Source: Psychrobacter pygoscelis
GTDB lineage: Bacteria > Pseudomonadota > Gammaproteobacteria > Pseudomonadales > Moraxellaceae
Direction of reading: 5' to 3'
Assembly (NCBI RefSeq): GCF_004335015.1
Contig: NZ_RQRU01000007.1
Coordinates: 88,544-152,543 of the forward strand
DNA length: 64,000 nt
A model generated the notes under the pieces. It worked only from the letters and a program-made list of their open reading frames with translations, ran no database searches and was not told where the DNA came from. Made by a program: the position numbers and the translations under genes. This document shows positions 19,446 through 28,209 of this stretch, in pieces (within the stretch, counting starts at the first letter, position 1; each line of letters opens with the position of its first letter).

Positions 19446-21185
19446 ATGACTGATACTGCAAATGCCAGTACTGAGAAAAATGACTTTATTCGTCATATTA
19501 TTAGGGAAGACTTAGCGGCACAAAAATATGAGCAGATCGTCACTCGCTTTCCGCCCGAGCCTAATGGATATCTGCATCTAGGGCATGTAAAGTCTATTTG
19601 CCTGAATTTTGGGGTTGCCGAAGAGTTCGGTGGTATCTGTCATTTGCGCTATGACGACACCAATCCGACCGCCGAAAAGCAAGATTATATCGATAATATC
19701 AAAAAAGATGTTAAGTGGCTTGGTTTTGACTGGGTGGGCGAGGCGCGTCATGCCTCTAGCTATTTTGATCAGCTCTATAAATGGGCAGTACAGCTTATAG
19801 AGCAAGGCGATGCTTATGTGGACTTACAGACGCCAGAGCAGATCAAGGATAACCGTGGCTCATTTGCTGAGCCAGGCAAACCCTCACCACAGCGTGATGC
19901 AAGCGTAGAGGAAAATCTGCAGCGTTTTGCCGATATGAGAAATGGCAAATACGCTGAAGGCGAAGCCGTACTGCGCGCTAAGATCGATATGGCAAGCCCT
20001 AATATGAACCTGCGTGACCCTATCATCTACCGCGTCATGCACCAAAGTCATCATCAGACGGGTGATGCTTGGTGTATCTATCCTATGTATGATTTTGCTC
20101 ATCCACTATCAGACGCTATCGAGGGTATTACCCATTCGATCTGTACGCTAGAGTTTGAGGACCATCGACCATTTTATGAGTGGGTGGTGGACAAGATAGG
20201 CAAAAAGGGCGGTATTGAGACGCCGCCGCATCAGTATGAATTTAGCCGTTTAAACGTCGATCATACCTTGACCAGTAAGCGTAAGCTCAAGCAGCTGGTT
20301 GATGAAGGAGTCGTTAGTGGTTGGGACGATCCACGTATGCCGACAGTCGCCGGTATGCGCCGCCGTGGTTATACGCCAGAAGGTCTGCGCGACTTCTGTG
20401 ATCGTGTTGGTGTGGCTAAGGCAGACGGCGTGGTTGATTTTCGCTTGTTAGAATTCAGCATTCGCCAGTCGCTTGAGACCACGACAGCGCGTGGAATGGC
20501 GGTGTTAAACCCCCTAAAAGTGACAATTACCAACTTTAATGACGCGGTGGCACAGTGGGAAGACCTCAAGGCTGAGGGCGTCAATGCCCGTTGGGACGAT
20601 GCTCAGCAAACCCTGTGGCTGACTCAGCCTAAGCATCCCAATGTCGATATGGGTGAGCGCGAGATTCCATTTACCGAGACCATTTATATCGACCAAGGTG
20701 ACTATGAACTTGAGCCGCCAAAAGGCTATAAGCGTCTATCGCCAGAGAAGACGGAGATTCGCCTGCGAAACACCTATTGCTTGGCCGTCACTGAGCATAT
20801 CTTAGATGAAGCGGGCAATGTGGTCGAGCTAAAAGCCACTATTGACCCGACGACCTTGGGTAAAAACCCTGAAGGCCGAAAAGTCAAAGGTGTTATTCAC
20901 TGGGTATCAGCTAGCCAAGGCGTACCTGCGACTGTGCGACTCTATGAGCAGCTATTTGCGGTAGAAGATCCTAGTAGTGTTAGCGATGTGCATGAGGCTT
21001 TAAATCTTAATTCGTTAACGGAGTTAGCCGCAGTGGTTGAGCCATCATTGGCCAATAGCGATGCGGGTACTCGCTTTCAGTTTGAGCGCGAAGGTTATTT
21101 CATCGCTGATAGTGAAGAACACAGTAATGACAAGCCAGTGTTTAACCAAATCGTTAGCTTGCGAGATACTTTCAAACCAGGTTAA
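19446..21185 (+). CDS. glnS: Glutaminyl-tRNA synthetase
   Basis: Charges tRNA-Gln. FPPEPNGYLHLGHVKSICLN contains the HIGH-type motif (residues 44-47), and LTSKRK at 275-280 is the KMSK equivalent. The anticodon-binding C-terminal half is intact through FEREGYFIAD. At 579 residues it is slightly longer than E. coli GlnS (554). It sits next to divergent ppiB-lpxH as in Pseudomonas. An intrinsic terminator follows within 60 bp. Confidence 0.97.
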   Translation: MTDTANASTEKNDFIRHIIREDLAAQKYEQIVTRFPPEPNGYLHLGHVKSICLNFGVAEEFGGICHLRYDDTNPTAEKQDYIDNIKKDVKWLGFDWVGEARHASSYFDQLYKWAVQLIEQGDAYVDLQTPEQIKDNRGSFAEPGKPSPQRDASVEENLQRFADMRNGKYAEGEAVLRAKIDMASPNMNLRDPIIYRVMHQSHHQTGDAWCIYPMYDFAHPLSDAIEGITHSICTLEFEDHRPFYEWVVDKIGKKGGIETPPHQYEFSRLNVDHTLTSKRKLKQLVDEGVVSGWDDPRMPTVAGMRRRGYTPEGLRDFCDRVGVAKADGVVDFRLLEFSIRQSLETTTARGMAVLNPLKVTITNFNDAVAQWEDLKAEGVNARWDDAQQTLWLTQPKHPNVDMGEREIPFTETIYIDQGDYELEPPKGYKRLSPEKTEIRLRNTYCLAVTEHILDEAGNVVELKATIDPTTLGKNPEGRKVKGVIHWVSASQGVPATVRLYEQLFAVEDPSSVSDVHEALNLNSLTELAAVVEPSLANSDAGTRFQFEREGYFIADSEEHSNDKPVFNQIVSLRDTFKPG

Positions 21186-21215
21186 TTAGAGTAAACTGCT
21201 TACACTGTAGTGAAT

Positions 21216-21248
21216 AAAAGACTTATCCTCGGATAGGTCTTTTTTTGT
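21216..21248 (+). terminator. Intrinsic terminator after glnS
   Basis: AAAAGACTTATCC pairs with GGATAGGTCTTTT (one mismatch) around a 2-4 nt loop and runs into a T tract, about 30 bp after the stop. Confidence 0.8.
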
Positions 21249-21484
21249 AAGTGGCTTTAGCGCTTAAGCGAATTTACAGAGCTAGTGCTTAGCCAGTCAC
21301 AAGACTTAGTTTACAGGGCGAACTTGTCAACGCATTCGGGCTTAGGGGCTTGGTTACGTGGCTGTAATATTCATATTTTGCATATAGGTTTTACAATAGA
21401 GCACATTAATATCATATAGGTTATTGTTAATATAACTAGGATAATTAATCATTGATAATCAACAACCAAATAAGGAGTCTGACA

Positions 21485-22123
21485 ATGGCAAGTTTACGCT
21501 TAGGTGATACTGCACCCAACTTTGATGCTCAAACCACTGAAGGTGATATTAATTTCCATGAGTGGGCAGGCGATAATTGGGTAGTGTTATTCTCGCATCC
21601 TGCTGACTTTACACCAGTCTGTACTACTGAGCTTGGCCGAGCTGCTGCCTTAAATGGCGAGTTTCAAAAGCGCGGTGTCAAGCCAATTTGTATCTCTGTT
21701 GATAGCCTTGAAGATCATACCGAGTGGTGCAAAGATATTGGAGAGACCCAAGGGACACCAATGAACTTTCCAATCATTGCTGATCCTGAAAAAACAGTGG
21801 CTAATCTCTATGACATGATTCACCCGAATGCCGATAATACTGCCACAGTTCGTAGTGTCTTTATTATTGACCCCAATAAAAAGGTGCGTCTAACGCTGAC
21901 TTACCCCGCCAGCTGTGGCCGTAACTTCGACGAGATTATCCGTGTCATTGATGCGCTTCAGCTTTCTGATGAGTACAACATCGCCACCCCAGTTGATTGG
22001 CAAGATGGTGATGATGTCATCATTCCACCTAGCGTCAAAAACGAAGATATCGCTGCCAACTATCCTAAAGGTCATAAAGAAATCAAACCGTATCTGCGAA
22101 CCACACCTGCGCCGAATAAGTAA
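21485..22123 (+). CDS. 1-Cys type peroxiredoxin
   Basis: Thiol peroxidase of the AhpC/TSA family, Prx6 (1-Cys) subgroup, reducing hydrogen peroxide and organic hydroperoxides in the cytoplasm. The peroxidatic cysteine is Cys46 in HPADFTPVCTTELG. The subgroup's extended C-terminal domain is present, and the total of 212 residues fits. The start is ATG 21485 because AAGGAGTCTGACA precedes it; an upstream in-frame ATG at 21452 has no such site. A terminator follows and a GST gene is next, so reductant may be glutathione-linked (inference). Confidence 0.92.
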   Translation: MASLRLGDTAPNFDAQTTEGDINFHEWAGDNWVVLFSHPADFTPVCTTELGRAAALNGEFQKRGVKPICISVDSLEDHTEWCKDIGETQGTPMNFPIIADPEKTVANLYDMIHPNADNTATVRSVFIIDPNKKVRLTLTYPASCGRNFDEIIRVIDALQLSDEYNIATPVDWQDGDDVIIPPSVKNEDIAANYPKGHKEIKPYLRTTPAPNK

Positions 22124-22158
22124 TAGTTAACTTAATAGTTACGGTAAAAACTAATTTA

Positions 22159-22190
22159 GACCCTGTGACATAAGTTGCAGGGTTTTTTAT
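22159..22190 (+). terminator. Intrinsic terminator after the peroxiredoxin gene
   Basis: GACCCTG and CAGGGTT form a short GC-rich stem around a 13-nt loop, followed by T6, about 35 bp after the stop. Confidence 0.7.
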
Positions 22191-22318
22191 TGGCTAAGAC
22201 TAAGTAATAGTAGCCTGAGAAACTATCGCTAACTTAATTTCGCTAAGTTTGCTATCATAAACTAAGGACACATTTATTAAGATTTAACCTTGTTTAGTCA
22301 TGACAAAAGGAGTTTGAA

Positions 22319-22972
22319 ATGAAAAAGTTATATTTAACTAGGACCGCCCCAAACCCGAGAAAAGTTGTTATTTTATTGGCTGCAAAAGGGATTGATGTCG
22401 ATAATATGGACGATCTAGAGGTTGTCGACGTTGATTTTGCCAAGCGCGAGCAGTTTTCAGAGTCTTTTACCCAGATGAACCCGATGCAGACCGTGCCGGT
22501 ATTGACCTTAGAAGATGGAACGGTGCTCAATGATTCGCAGGCGATCTGTGAGTATCTCGACCGCGTCTATGGTGAGCGCTCGGTGATGGGTAATGACGTG
22601 GTACAGCGGGCGAAGGTCTGTGCCATGCGCCGGATCGCTGAGCTTGAAGTCTTGTATAATTTTATGTTGGCATTTCAGCACAGTCATCCCTCTAAAGCAG
22701 AGCGCGTTGATCAGGTTCCAGACTTTGCGCCTAAATCTATCGAGCGGGCTATCAAGGCGTTACCTTACTTTGAAAACGTATTAAAGGACAGTCAGTATCT
22801 GGTCAATGATCAGTTTAGCTATGCAGATATTGTCCTATATATTGCCTTGGATTTTGGCCGGATACTGAAAGTCGATCCAAAAGCGCAGGGCGAGGGCATA
22901 GCGCGCTTTTATACGATGATGGACGATCGATTCAACCTGCAAAAGATGAGTGAAGACAGTCATAAAGTGTAA
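22319..22972 (+). CDS. Glutathione S-transferase family protein
   Basis: A 217-residue soluble protein with a thioredoxin-fold N-terminus (LYLTRTAPNPRKVVILLAAKGI, then the cis-proline TVPVLTLEDGTVLNDSQAICEYLD motif) and an all-helical C-terminal domain. The ND(S/Q)AICEYL block binds the glutathione gamma-glutamyl group in this family. The start follows AAAAGGAGTTTGAA. It could be an SspA-like protein, but the SspA hallmarks are not obvious. It lies between a peroxiredoxin and an envelope lipoprotein. Confidence 0.85.
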   Translation: MKKLYLTRTAPNPRKVVILLAAKGIDVDNMDDLEVVDVDFAKREQFSESFTQMNPMQTVPVLTLEDGTVLNDSQAICEYLDRVYGERSVMGNDVVQRAKVCAMRRIAELEVLYNFMLAFQHSHPSKAERVDQVPDFAPKSIERAIKALPYFENVLKDSQYLVNDQFSYADIVLYIALDFGRILKVDPKAQGEGIARFYTMMDDRFNLQKMSEDSHKV

Positions 22973-23098
22973 GACAAAAGCACTTACGGTGATTGGTTGC
23001 GCTAGCGATAATGAGCTGACGATACAATCTATACTGAGCTAAAATCGTATAAACCAATTTTAGTTACTGTGTTAAATAATCAGAGGTTAAGGAGCCTT

Positions 23099-23950
23099 AT
23101 GTCTAATAAGTTATTAACATCGTCCGCTGCTATGCTGGCGAGCACTCTCATATTAGTAGGCTGTCAGAATACAACCTCACTTGAGCACCTAAAAAAAGCT
23201 AAGACGACGGTTAGCGTTGAGGAGACGAGTATGACTGGGAGTGATAAGTCAGCTACAGAAGCGAAGATTACCCCAGAGATGCTGTCGCGCTATCATTGGA
23301 CCTTAGTGAGTGCCGCCGATAATAACAATCAACCAGTGGCTGAGCTTGAGCGGTTAAATACAGCTGAACAAGAAGCCACCCTAGCATTTACCCTAAATAC
23401 TTTATCTCCTAGTGTTGGCTGCAATCAAATGTCGGTCGGCTATGAAGTGACTAACAATGTACTACAGACCAAAGGGCAGATGACCTCGACTTTGATGGGC
23501 TGTGGTGACATGCAGCCTGCTGAGTCTAAGCTAGCAAGTTTGGTAGCGGGCACTAGTCAGCTGGTATTAAATGATGGCGCAGCCCCTACGCTGACACAGA
23601 TTACCGATGATAAGGTCACCTTGATCTGGCAAGGAGAAATGACGGCGCAAGCTAAATATGGCCAGGAAGGAAAGACCCTATTTTGGGCAGTAGATCATGA
23701 GCCGCAGCCTTGCCCTGATGGGACAATAACTTGTCTAAAAGTGAAGACTATTAGCTACGATGAGCAAGGTATTAAGTCTGATGAAGGCGACTGGAGACTG
23801 TTTAGCGGCAGGATTCAAGGCTTCACTCATGACGACTCACAGGATCAAGTGGTACGTCTAAAGCGCTATGTCATTGATCCTAGTGATGTTAAAGGTAAGC
23901 AAATTATTTATGTGCTAGATACGGTGATTGAAAGTCAAAGTGTTGAATAA
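23099..23950 (+). CDS. Lipoprotein with META and DUF4377 domains
   Basis: Predicted envelope lipoprotein. A signal peptide ends at a lipobox, LILVGC, near residue 22. The first domain (about 65-175) resembles META/HslJ domains, with WTLVSA, then VGCNQMSVGYEV and the paired cysteines of MGCGDM. The second (about 200-283), opening with EPQPCPDG and containing WRLFSGRIQGFTHDDSQ, resembles DUF4377. AAGGAGCCTT precedes ATG 23099; the frame stays open ten codons upstream. META proteins are often heat-shock or stress related, but the role here is unknown. Confidence 0.78.
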   Translation: MSNKLLTSSAAMLASTLILVGCQNTTSLEHLKKAKTTVSVEETSMTGSDKSATEAKITPEMLSRYHWTLVSAADNNNQPVAELERLNTAEQEATLAFTLNTLSPSVGCNQMSVGYEVTNNVLQTKGQMTSTLMGCGDMQPAESKLASLVAGTSQLVLNDGAAPTLTQITDDKVTLIWQGEMTAQAKYGQEGKTLFWAVDHEPQPCPDGTITCLKVKTISYDEQGIKSDEGDWRLFSGRIQGFTHDDSQDQVVRLKRYVIDPSDVKGKQIIYVLDTVIESQSVE

Positions 23951-24140
23951 CTCTGGCGCAGACTATGAATTGATATGACAAATGAGGGACTGTAATAAAT
24001 AATGCTTGAGAGGTTACTAAGCAGCTTGAGAGGTACTGAGGATTCAGCGCTGTATAGGTTATGGAGTCACTGGTTAACAACTTCAAAACAGCCTCAAGAT
24101 AGATCGTCAGTCAGAGATAAAAACACATTAGTCAGCCAAT

Positions 24141-24179
24141 AAAAAAAGCAGCGTTATTACGATAGCGCTGCTTTTTTTC
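24141..24179. terminator. Bidirectional terminator between the lipoprotein gene and ruvC
   Basis: A7 plus GCAGCG pairs with CGCTGC plus T7 around a 12-nt loop. It can end transcription of the plus-strand lipoprotein gene and, a few bases past its stop, of minus-strand ruvC. Confidence 0.85.
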
Positions 24180-24183
24180 TAAG

Positions 24184-24768
24184 TTAGCGAAGGTTAGTGA
24201 TATCTTCTTCAGACAGTCGCCAGCGGCCTTTTTTCTTAGAAGTACTGCGCCCCCGAAGCGCAGTGTTCATCAGTAGTTTATTCATAGAATGACTTGAGTG
24301 CGCGTGACAGATGGCACAGGCAAGACCATCAGCGGCATCTTGCTGGGGAGTGACTTCTAGCTTGAGGATGCGGCAGACCATCTCTTGAACTTGCTCTTTA
24401 CCTGCTGCACCATAGCCACAAACAGCCTGCTTAATCTGCCGCGCCGTATATTCTGACACCTCTAAATCTAAGGCGACTAACGCAGCAATAGCAGCGCCGC
24501 GTGCTTGCCCCAGCTTTAGCGCTGAGTCGGGGTTTTCAGCCATAAATACTTGCTCAACAGCAGTATGAATTGGCTCATTACCATATTTAAGATAGTGCTG
24601 GGTGATGCGTGTCACCCCATTAAAGATACGTTTTAGACGCTCGGGCATCTCGCGAGTCTCGGTCTTAATAGTGCCAGCATCTAAATATTCTAGCTTATCA
24701 CCAGTCTGATGAATGATGCCATAGCCTGTCATACGTGAGCCTGGATCGATTCCGATAATAATCGCCAT
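24184..24768 (-). CDS. ruvC: Crossover junction endodeoxyribonuclease RuvC
   Basis: Dimeric resolvase that nicks Holliday junctions symmetrically. Acidic catalytic residues are visible at Asp8 ([12 protein letters not shown]), Glu72 (VEQVF), Asp144 and Asp147 ([15 protein letters not shown]). At 194 residues it is about 20 longer than E. coli RuvC, through a basic C-terminal tail. Unlike many gammaproteobacteria, it is not adjacent to ruvAB, which lie about 17 kb away. Confidence 0.96.
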   Translation of the reverse strand: MAIIIGIDPGSRMTGYGIIHQTGDKLEYLDAGTIKTETREMPERLKRIFNGVTRITQHYLKYGNEPIHTAVEQVFMAENPDSALKLGQARGAAIAALVALDLEVSEYTARQIKQAVCGYGAAGKEQVQEMVCRILKLEVTPQQDAADGLACAICHAHSSHSMNKLLMNTALRGRSTSKKKGRWRLSEEDITNLR

Positions 24769-24934
24769 AGTACAAAGTGCCTGTATAAAGTATTCAGATT
24801 AAACAAAACAATGATATCAATAGCTATTATAAGTAGCTTGCGTGTGGGTAGGCCATAATAATTGGCTCTGAGCATTATTGATGGTCTTTGATAGTTTTGC
24901 TTAAAAAAGTAAATTGAATTTGATAGTATAGCAG

Positions 24935-24971
24935 GCCGTCCCCATATACCTTATTATCGACGGCTTTTTTA
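24935..24971 (+). terminator. Hairpin with T run upstream of fxsA (possible attenuator)
   Basis: GCCGTC and GACGGC flank an 18-nt loop and are followed by T6. No plus-strand gene lies before it, since ruvC is divergent. It may therefore be a leader attenuator of the next gene, or end a short RNA. Confidence 0.45.
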
Positions 24972-25030
24972 TTGGCACTTTTAGCCTTAATTCTAAATTC
25001 ATTTATTCTTTTATCGTAGGACGACGTATT

Positions 25031-25651
25031 ATGGGTCAGATTGTTGGCATCGCCATCGTATGGTTTATCATTGAGATGTTACTGTGGTATCTCATTGCCC
25101 AGTTTATCAGCGGTTGGTGGGTGTTTTTTTGGTTTATTGTCGCTGCAGTTATTGGTATCACCTTAATCCGAAAAGGCTTAGCTACCCTAAACCCTATGGC
25201 GCAGCAGATGAAAGCAGGCGGTATGATGAATCCTGCCATGCGTCCACCTGAGAATACGATGATAAAGAGTGTGGCGATGGCTGTGGCCGGTCTCTTATTA
25301 CTTATCCCCGGTATCATTAGTGATGTATTGGCACTATTGGTAATATTGCCTCCGGTCCAAAAGAAGCTGAAAGATATGGCCAATAATTACGTCATGAACA
25401 ACCAACAAAAAATGATGGAAATGATGGCCAAGCAAATGGGCGGTCAAAATCCGTTTGGCGGTATGGGTGGTCAAAGTGGCAATCCCTTTGGCGGCTCGCA
25501 AAATCCATTTGGCGGTATGGGCGGAAAGCCTACCAACGGTTCTGCTAGTCCTTTTGGCAATGTGTTTAAGCAGAATACAACAGTCGAGGGTACTGCGAAG
25601 ACGGTGCAAAAGGATGTCAAAAAGATTACCAAGTCTGCCAATGATGAATAG
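25031..25651 (+). CDS. fxsA: FxsA family membrane protein
   Basis: Small inner-membrane protein whose E. coli homologue suppresses F exclusion of phage T7. Membrane helices lie at about residues 5-24, 28-47 and 78-105, with the typical GWWVFFWFIVAAVIGITLIRKG block. The 100-residue C-terminal tail is cytoplasmic-like and holds three NPFGG repeats (25447-25552) within a Gly/Met/Gln-rich stretch, longer than in E. coli FxsA. The start ATG at 25031 follows GTAGGACGACGTATT. A very strong terminator follows. Confidence 0.88.
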   Translation: MGQIVGIAIVWFIIEMLLWYLIAQFISGWWVFFWFIVAAVIGITLIRKGLATLNPMAQQMKAGGMMNPAMRPPENTMIKSVAMAVAGLLLLIPGIISDVLALLVILPPVQKKLKDMANNYVMNNQQKMMEMMAKQMGGQNPFGGMGGQSGNPFGGSQNPFGGMGGKPTNGSASPFGNVFKQNTTVEGTAKTVQKDVKKITKSANDE

Positions 25652-25718
25652 ACGGCTGAGCACGGCTATAGAACCATCGCGCAAATCCTGTAATGCTTGA
25701 AGATTAAAAGCTAGCAAT

Positions 25719-25753
25719 AAAAAACCCCCTTTCAATTTGAAAGGGGGTTTTTA
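25719..25753. terminator. Strong bidirectional terminator after fxsA
   Basis: A near-perfect 33-bp palindrome of the form AAAAACCCCCTTTCAA / TTGAAAGGGGGTTTTT. T runs follow in both directions, so it can serve fxsA and the minus-strand 6S RNA transcript. Confidence 0.9.
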
Positions 25754-25952
25754 CTAGTAACCACTCAAGATACAGCGATCTAACAAACAGTTGCTCATAA
25801 TATAGTTGGTCAATACAAGATGAGCTATGCTTTTAGTGAGGCAGTAACTTGCCCCGTTAATTACTGAAGTAAAAATAAAGGGGTTAAGGTTTGCCTAAAA
25901 CAGTCATTTTTTAACTAAAATAATAAACAGAGACTTAAAGCAACAGAATTTA

Positions 25953-26140
25953 GAACCAGAGTGCCGCTGTAGAATGGGGACCCAGAACCGTGAAGTTCAG
26001 GGCGGATACGTCATTGTCTCTTAAGGTTTCCTGAGACACTGCAAGCAGTGCAGGCATACACAATGAGACAATAGGTAGCGCATCCTTTAAAGTATTATCG
26101 GCTCGGGGAATATCATCCACTGGCGAACACTCCAGAGTCT
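25953..26140 (-). ncRNA. ssrS: 6S RNA
   Basis: About 188 nt read on the minus strand. 6S RNA binds sigma-70 RNA polymerase and down-regulates it in stationary phase. The 5' part contains GAGTGTTCGCCAG, then TTCCCCGAGCCGATAAT, which is the conserved 5' side of the central bubble. The 3' part has CCGCCCTGAACTTCACGG and ends GCGGCACTCTGG. The two ends pair (GGAGUGUUCGC with GCGGCACUCU), closing the terminal stem, and an apical arm is formed by ATTGTCTC repeats and CACTGC/GCAGTG. A perfect-spacing promoter lies directly upstream and a terminator about 200 nt downstream. Confidence 0.85.
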
Positions 26141-26144
26141 GTTA

Positions 26145-26173
26145 ATGATACCCAAAGCACTTTGATAATGCAA
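26145..26173 (-). promoter_or_regulatory. Promoter of 6S RNA
   Basis: -35 TTGCAT (26168-26173) and -10 TATCAT (26145-26150) with a 17-bp spacer on the minus strand. The predicted start near 26139 coincides with the base of the closing stem of the RNA. Confidence 0.75.
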
Positions 26174-26419
26174 GTTGAGGCCGCTGAGGATACAGATAAT
26201 TACGATTAAAATAAAGGTGAATAATTACCAAAAAAACCTCAGGTATTTTAGTCAGTTGTAAACTATAGCTTACAATATAACTCTGTGGTTTTCGGTGGAT
26301 TTTCGGCAAATTTGCTTTCTGTGGTAATATAGTGAGGTTTATAAACCCTTATATTATTTAACTTGTAGTTTTCTAATAAGATATATAACTCACTAATTCC
26401 ACAGTAGGAGCGTTAATTT

Positions 26420-28036
26420 ATGGTCAGTAGTCAAGATAGTAGAAGTGATAGTCAGCGCCCAAAAAAAGTTCCCCATGTATTGATGATTTTAGATGGTTTT
26501 GGCTATCGAGAAGATGAAAAAGACAACGCCATTGCTGCCGCTCAAACTCCGAATTTTAATAAGATATACCAAACTTACCCACATGGCCTGATTTCAGCTT
26601 CTGGAGAAGATGTTGGCCTGCCTGGTGGTCAATTTGGTAATTCAGAAGTGGGGCATATGAATCTTGGCGCAGGGCGAATCTTATACCAAGACTCTACCCT
26701 AATCTCAAGTGAGCTTGAAAGCCGAGAGTTTTATAAAAATAAAGCCATTGTAGACGCTATACAGGCTGCTAATGAGATGGGCGGGAATGTCCATATTATG
26801 GGGTTATTGTCAGATGGTGGTGTTCATGCGCATCAAGACCATATTGAAGCCATGTGTCATGCTGCTTTGGTGCATGGCGCAAAATGCGTCTATGTGCACT
26901 GTTTTTTAGATGGCCGTGATACGCCGCCCAAATCTGCAGACAAATATATCAACCGATTGCGCGATTATTTAAATAAGCTTAACGCTCACTATGAAGGCAA
27001 GGTACAAATTGCCAGTATCATTGGTCGCTACTATGCTATGGATCGGGACAATCGCTGGGATAGGGTACAAAAAGCTTATGAGCTAATCACCGAAGGTAAG
27101 GCTGAGCGAATGGCAACCCGGGCAGATGGCGCTATCCAAGCCGCCTATAAAGCTCGGGAGACTGATGAGTTCATCAGTCCTACTACCGTGATTGAGCATG
27201 GTGAGACGCCATTTACCGTCGATGATAATGATGCGGTTATCTTTATGAACTTCCGTGCCGATCGTGCCCGTGAGCTGACGCAGGCATTCATTCTACCTGA
27301 CCATGAGTTTTCAGGATTTGCCCGTCATAAGCGCCCAGCGCTCTCAGCATTTGTCATGCTGACTAAATACTCTGATGAGCTGGCAAATAACTCTAAAACC
27401 TCGATTGCTTATTATCCAACCGATCTGCATAACACTTTAGGCGAGTACTTAGAGGCACAGAATAAAACCCAACTCAGGATTGCAGAGACCGAAAAATATG
27501 CGCATGTGACCTTCTTCTTTAGCGGTGGCCGTGAAGAGACTTATCAAGGCGAGGAGCGTATTTTAATCCCTTCACCGGATGTTGCGACCTATGATCTTAA
27601 GCCGGAGATGAGCGCTTTTGAAGTAACGGATAAGTTGGTCGATGCTATTGAGTCTGGTCAGTATGATGTCTTGGTAGTGAACTATGCCAATGGCGATATG
27701 GTCGGTCATACTGGGGTCTTTGATGCGGCGGTAAAAGCGGTCGAAACCTTGGATGAGTGTGTGGGCCGAGTCGCTGAAAGTGTCAAGAAGATGGGTGGGC
27801 ATATGCTTATTACCGCAGATCATGGTAACTGTGAGCAAATGCAGGATTATGATAGTGGTCAGGTACATACTCAGCATACGACAGAGCATGTGCCTCTAGT
27901 CTACGTTGGCAACAAGTCTGTGCGGGTGCGTAGTGGTGGCCGACTGTGTGATGTAGCACCGACTATTTTGGCCTTGATGGGGCTGACACCACCAGCTGAG
28001 ATGACAGGGTTTAACCTACTGGATTCTGTTAAATAG
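26420..28036 (+). CDS. gpmI: 2,3-bisphosphoglycerate-independent phosphoglycerate mutase
   Basis: Manganese-dependent glycolytic enzyme that interconverts 3- and 2-phosphoglycerate. [11 protein letters not shown] places metal ligand Asp25, and [15 protein letters not shown] places the phosphoserine nucleophile Ser75. The late metal sites are in [13 protein letters not shown] and ADHGNCEQM. The 538-residue product has a short polar N-terminal extension. AGGAGCGTTAATTT precedes the ATG. It is followed by an S41 protease gene, the same pairing seen near secB-grx in Pseudomonas. Confidence 0.97.
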   Translation: MVSSQDSRSDSQRPKKVPHVLMILDGFGYREDEKDNAIAAAQTPNFNKIYQTYPHGLISASGEDVGLPGGQFGNSEVGHMNLGAGRILYQDSTLISSELESREFYKNKAIVDAIQAANEMGGNVHIMGLLSDGGVHAHQDHIEAMCHAALVHGAKCVYVHCFLDGRDTPPKSADKYINRLRDYLNKLNAHYEGKVQIASIIGRYYAMDRDNRWDRVQKAYELITEGKAERMATRADGAIQAAYKARETDEFISPTTVIEHGETPFTVDDNDAVIFMNFRADRARELTQAFILPDHEFSGFARHKRPALSAFVMLTKYSDELANNSKTSIAYYPTDLHNTLGEYLEAQNKTQLRIAETEKYAHVTFFFSGGREETYQGEERILIPSPDVATYDLKPEMSAFEVTDKLVDAIESGQYDVLVVNYANGDMVGHTGVFDAAVKAVETLDECVGRVAESVKKMGGHMLITADHGNCEQMQDYDSGQVHTQHTTEHVPLVYVGNKSVRVRSGGRLCDVAPTILALMGLTPPAEMTGFNLLDSVK

Positions 28037-28209
28037 GCTCTGTTAAAGAGTAGCGTGTGCAAGCGCTAATATTAACGGTGTCTGATACTAATAATGATTA
28101 ATTATCCTATGCTGTAGACGCAGAGAGTTTGAGGCGTCGTATCTAGTATCTGCTATTTTGCTCTTAAGTATGAATAGCAGATATATTTTTTGTTTTGATG
28201 AGGCAAATC

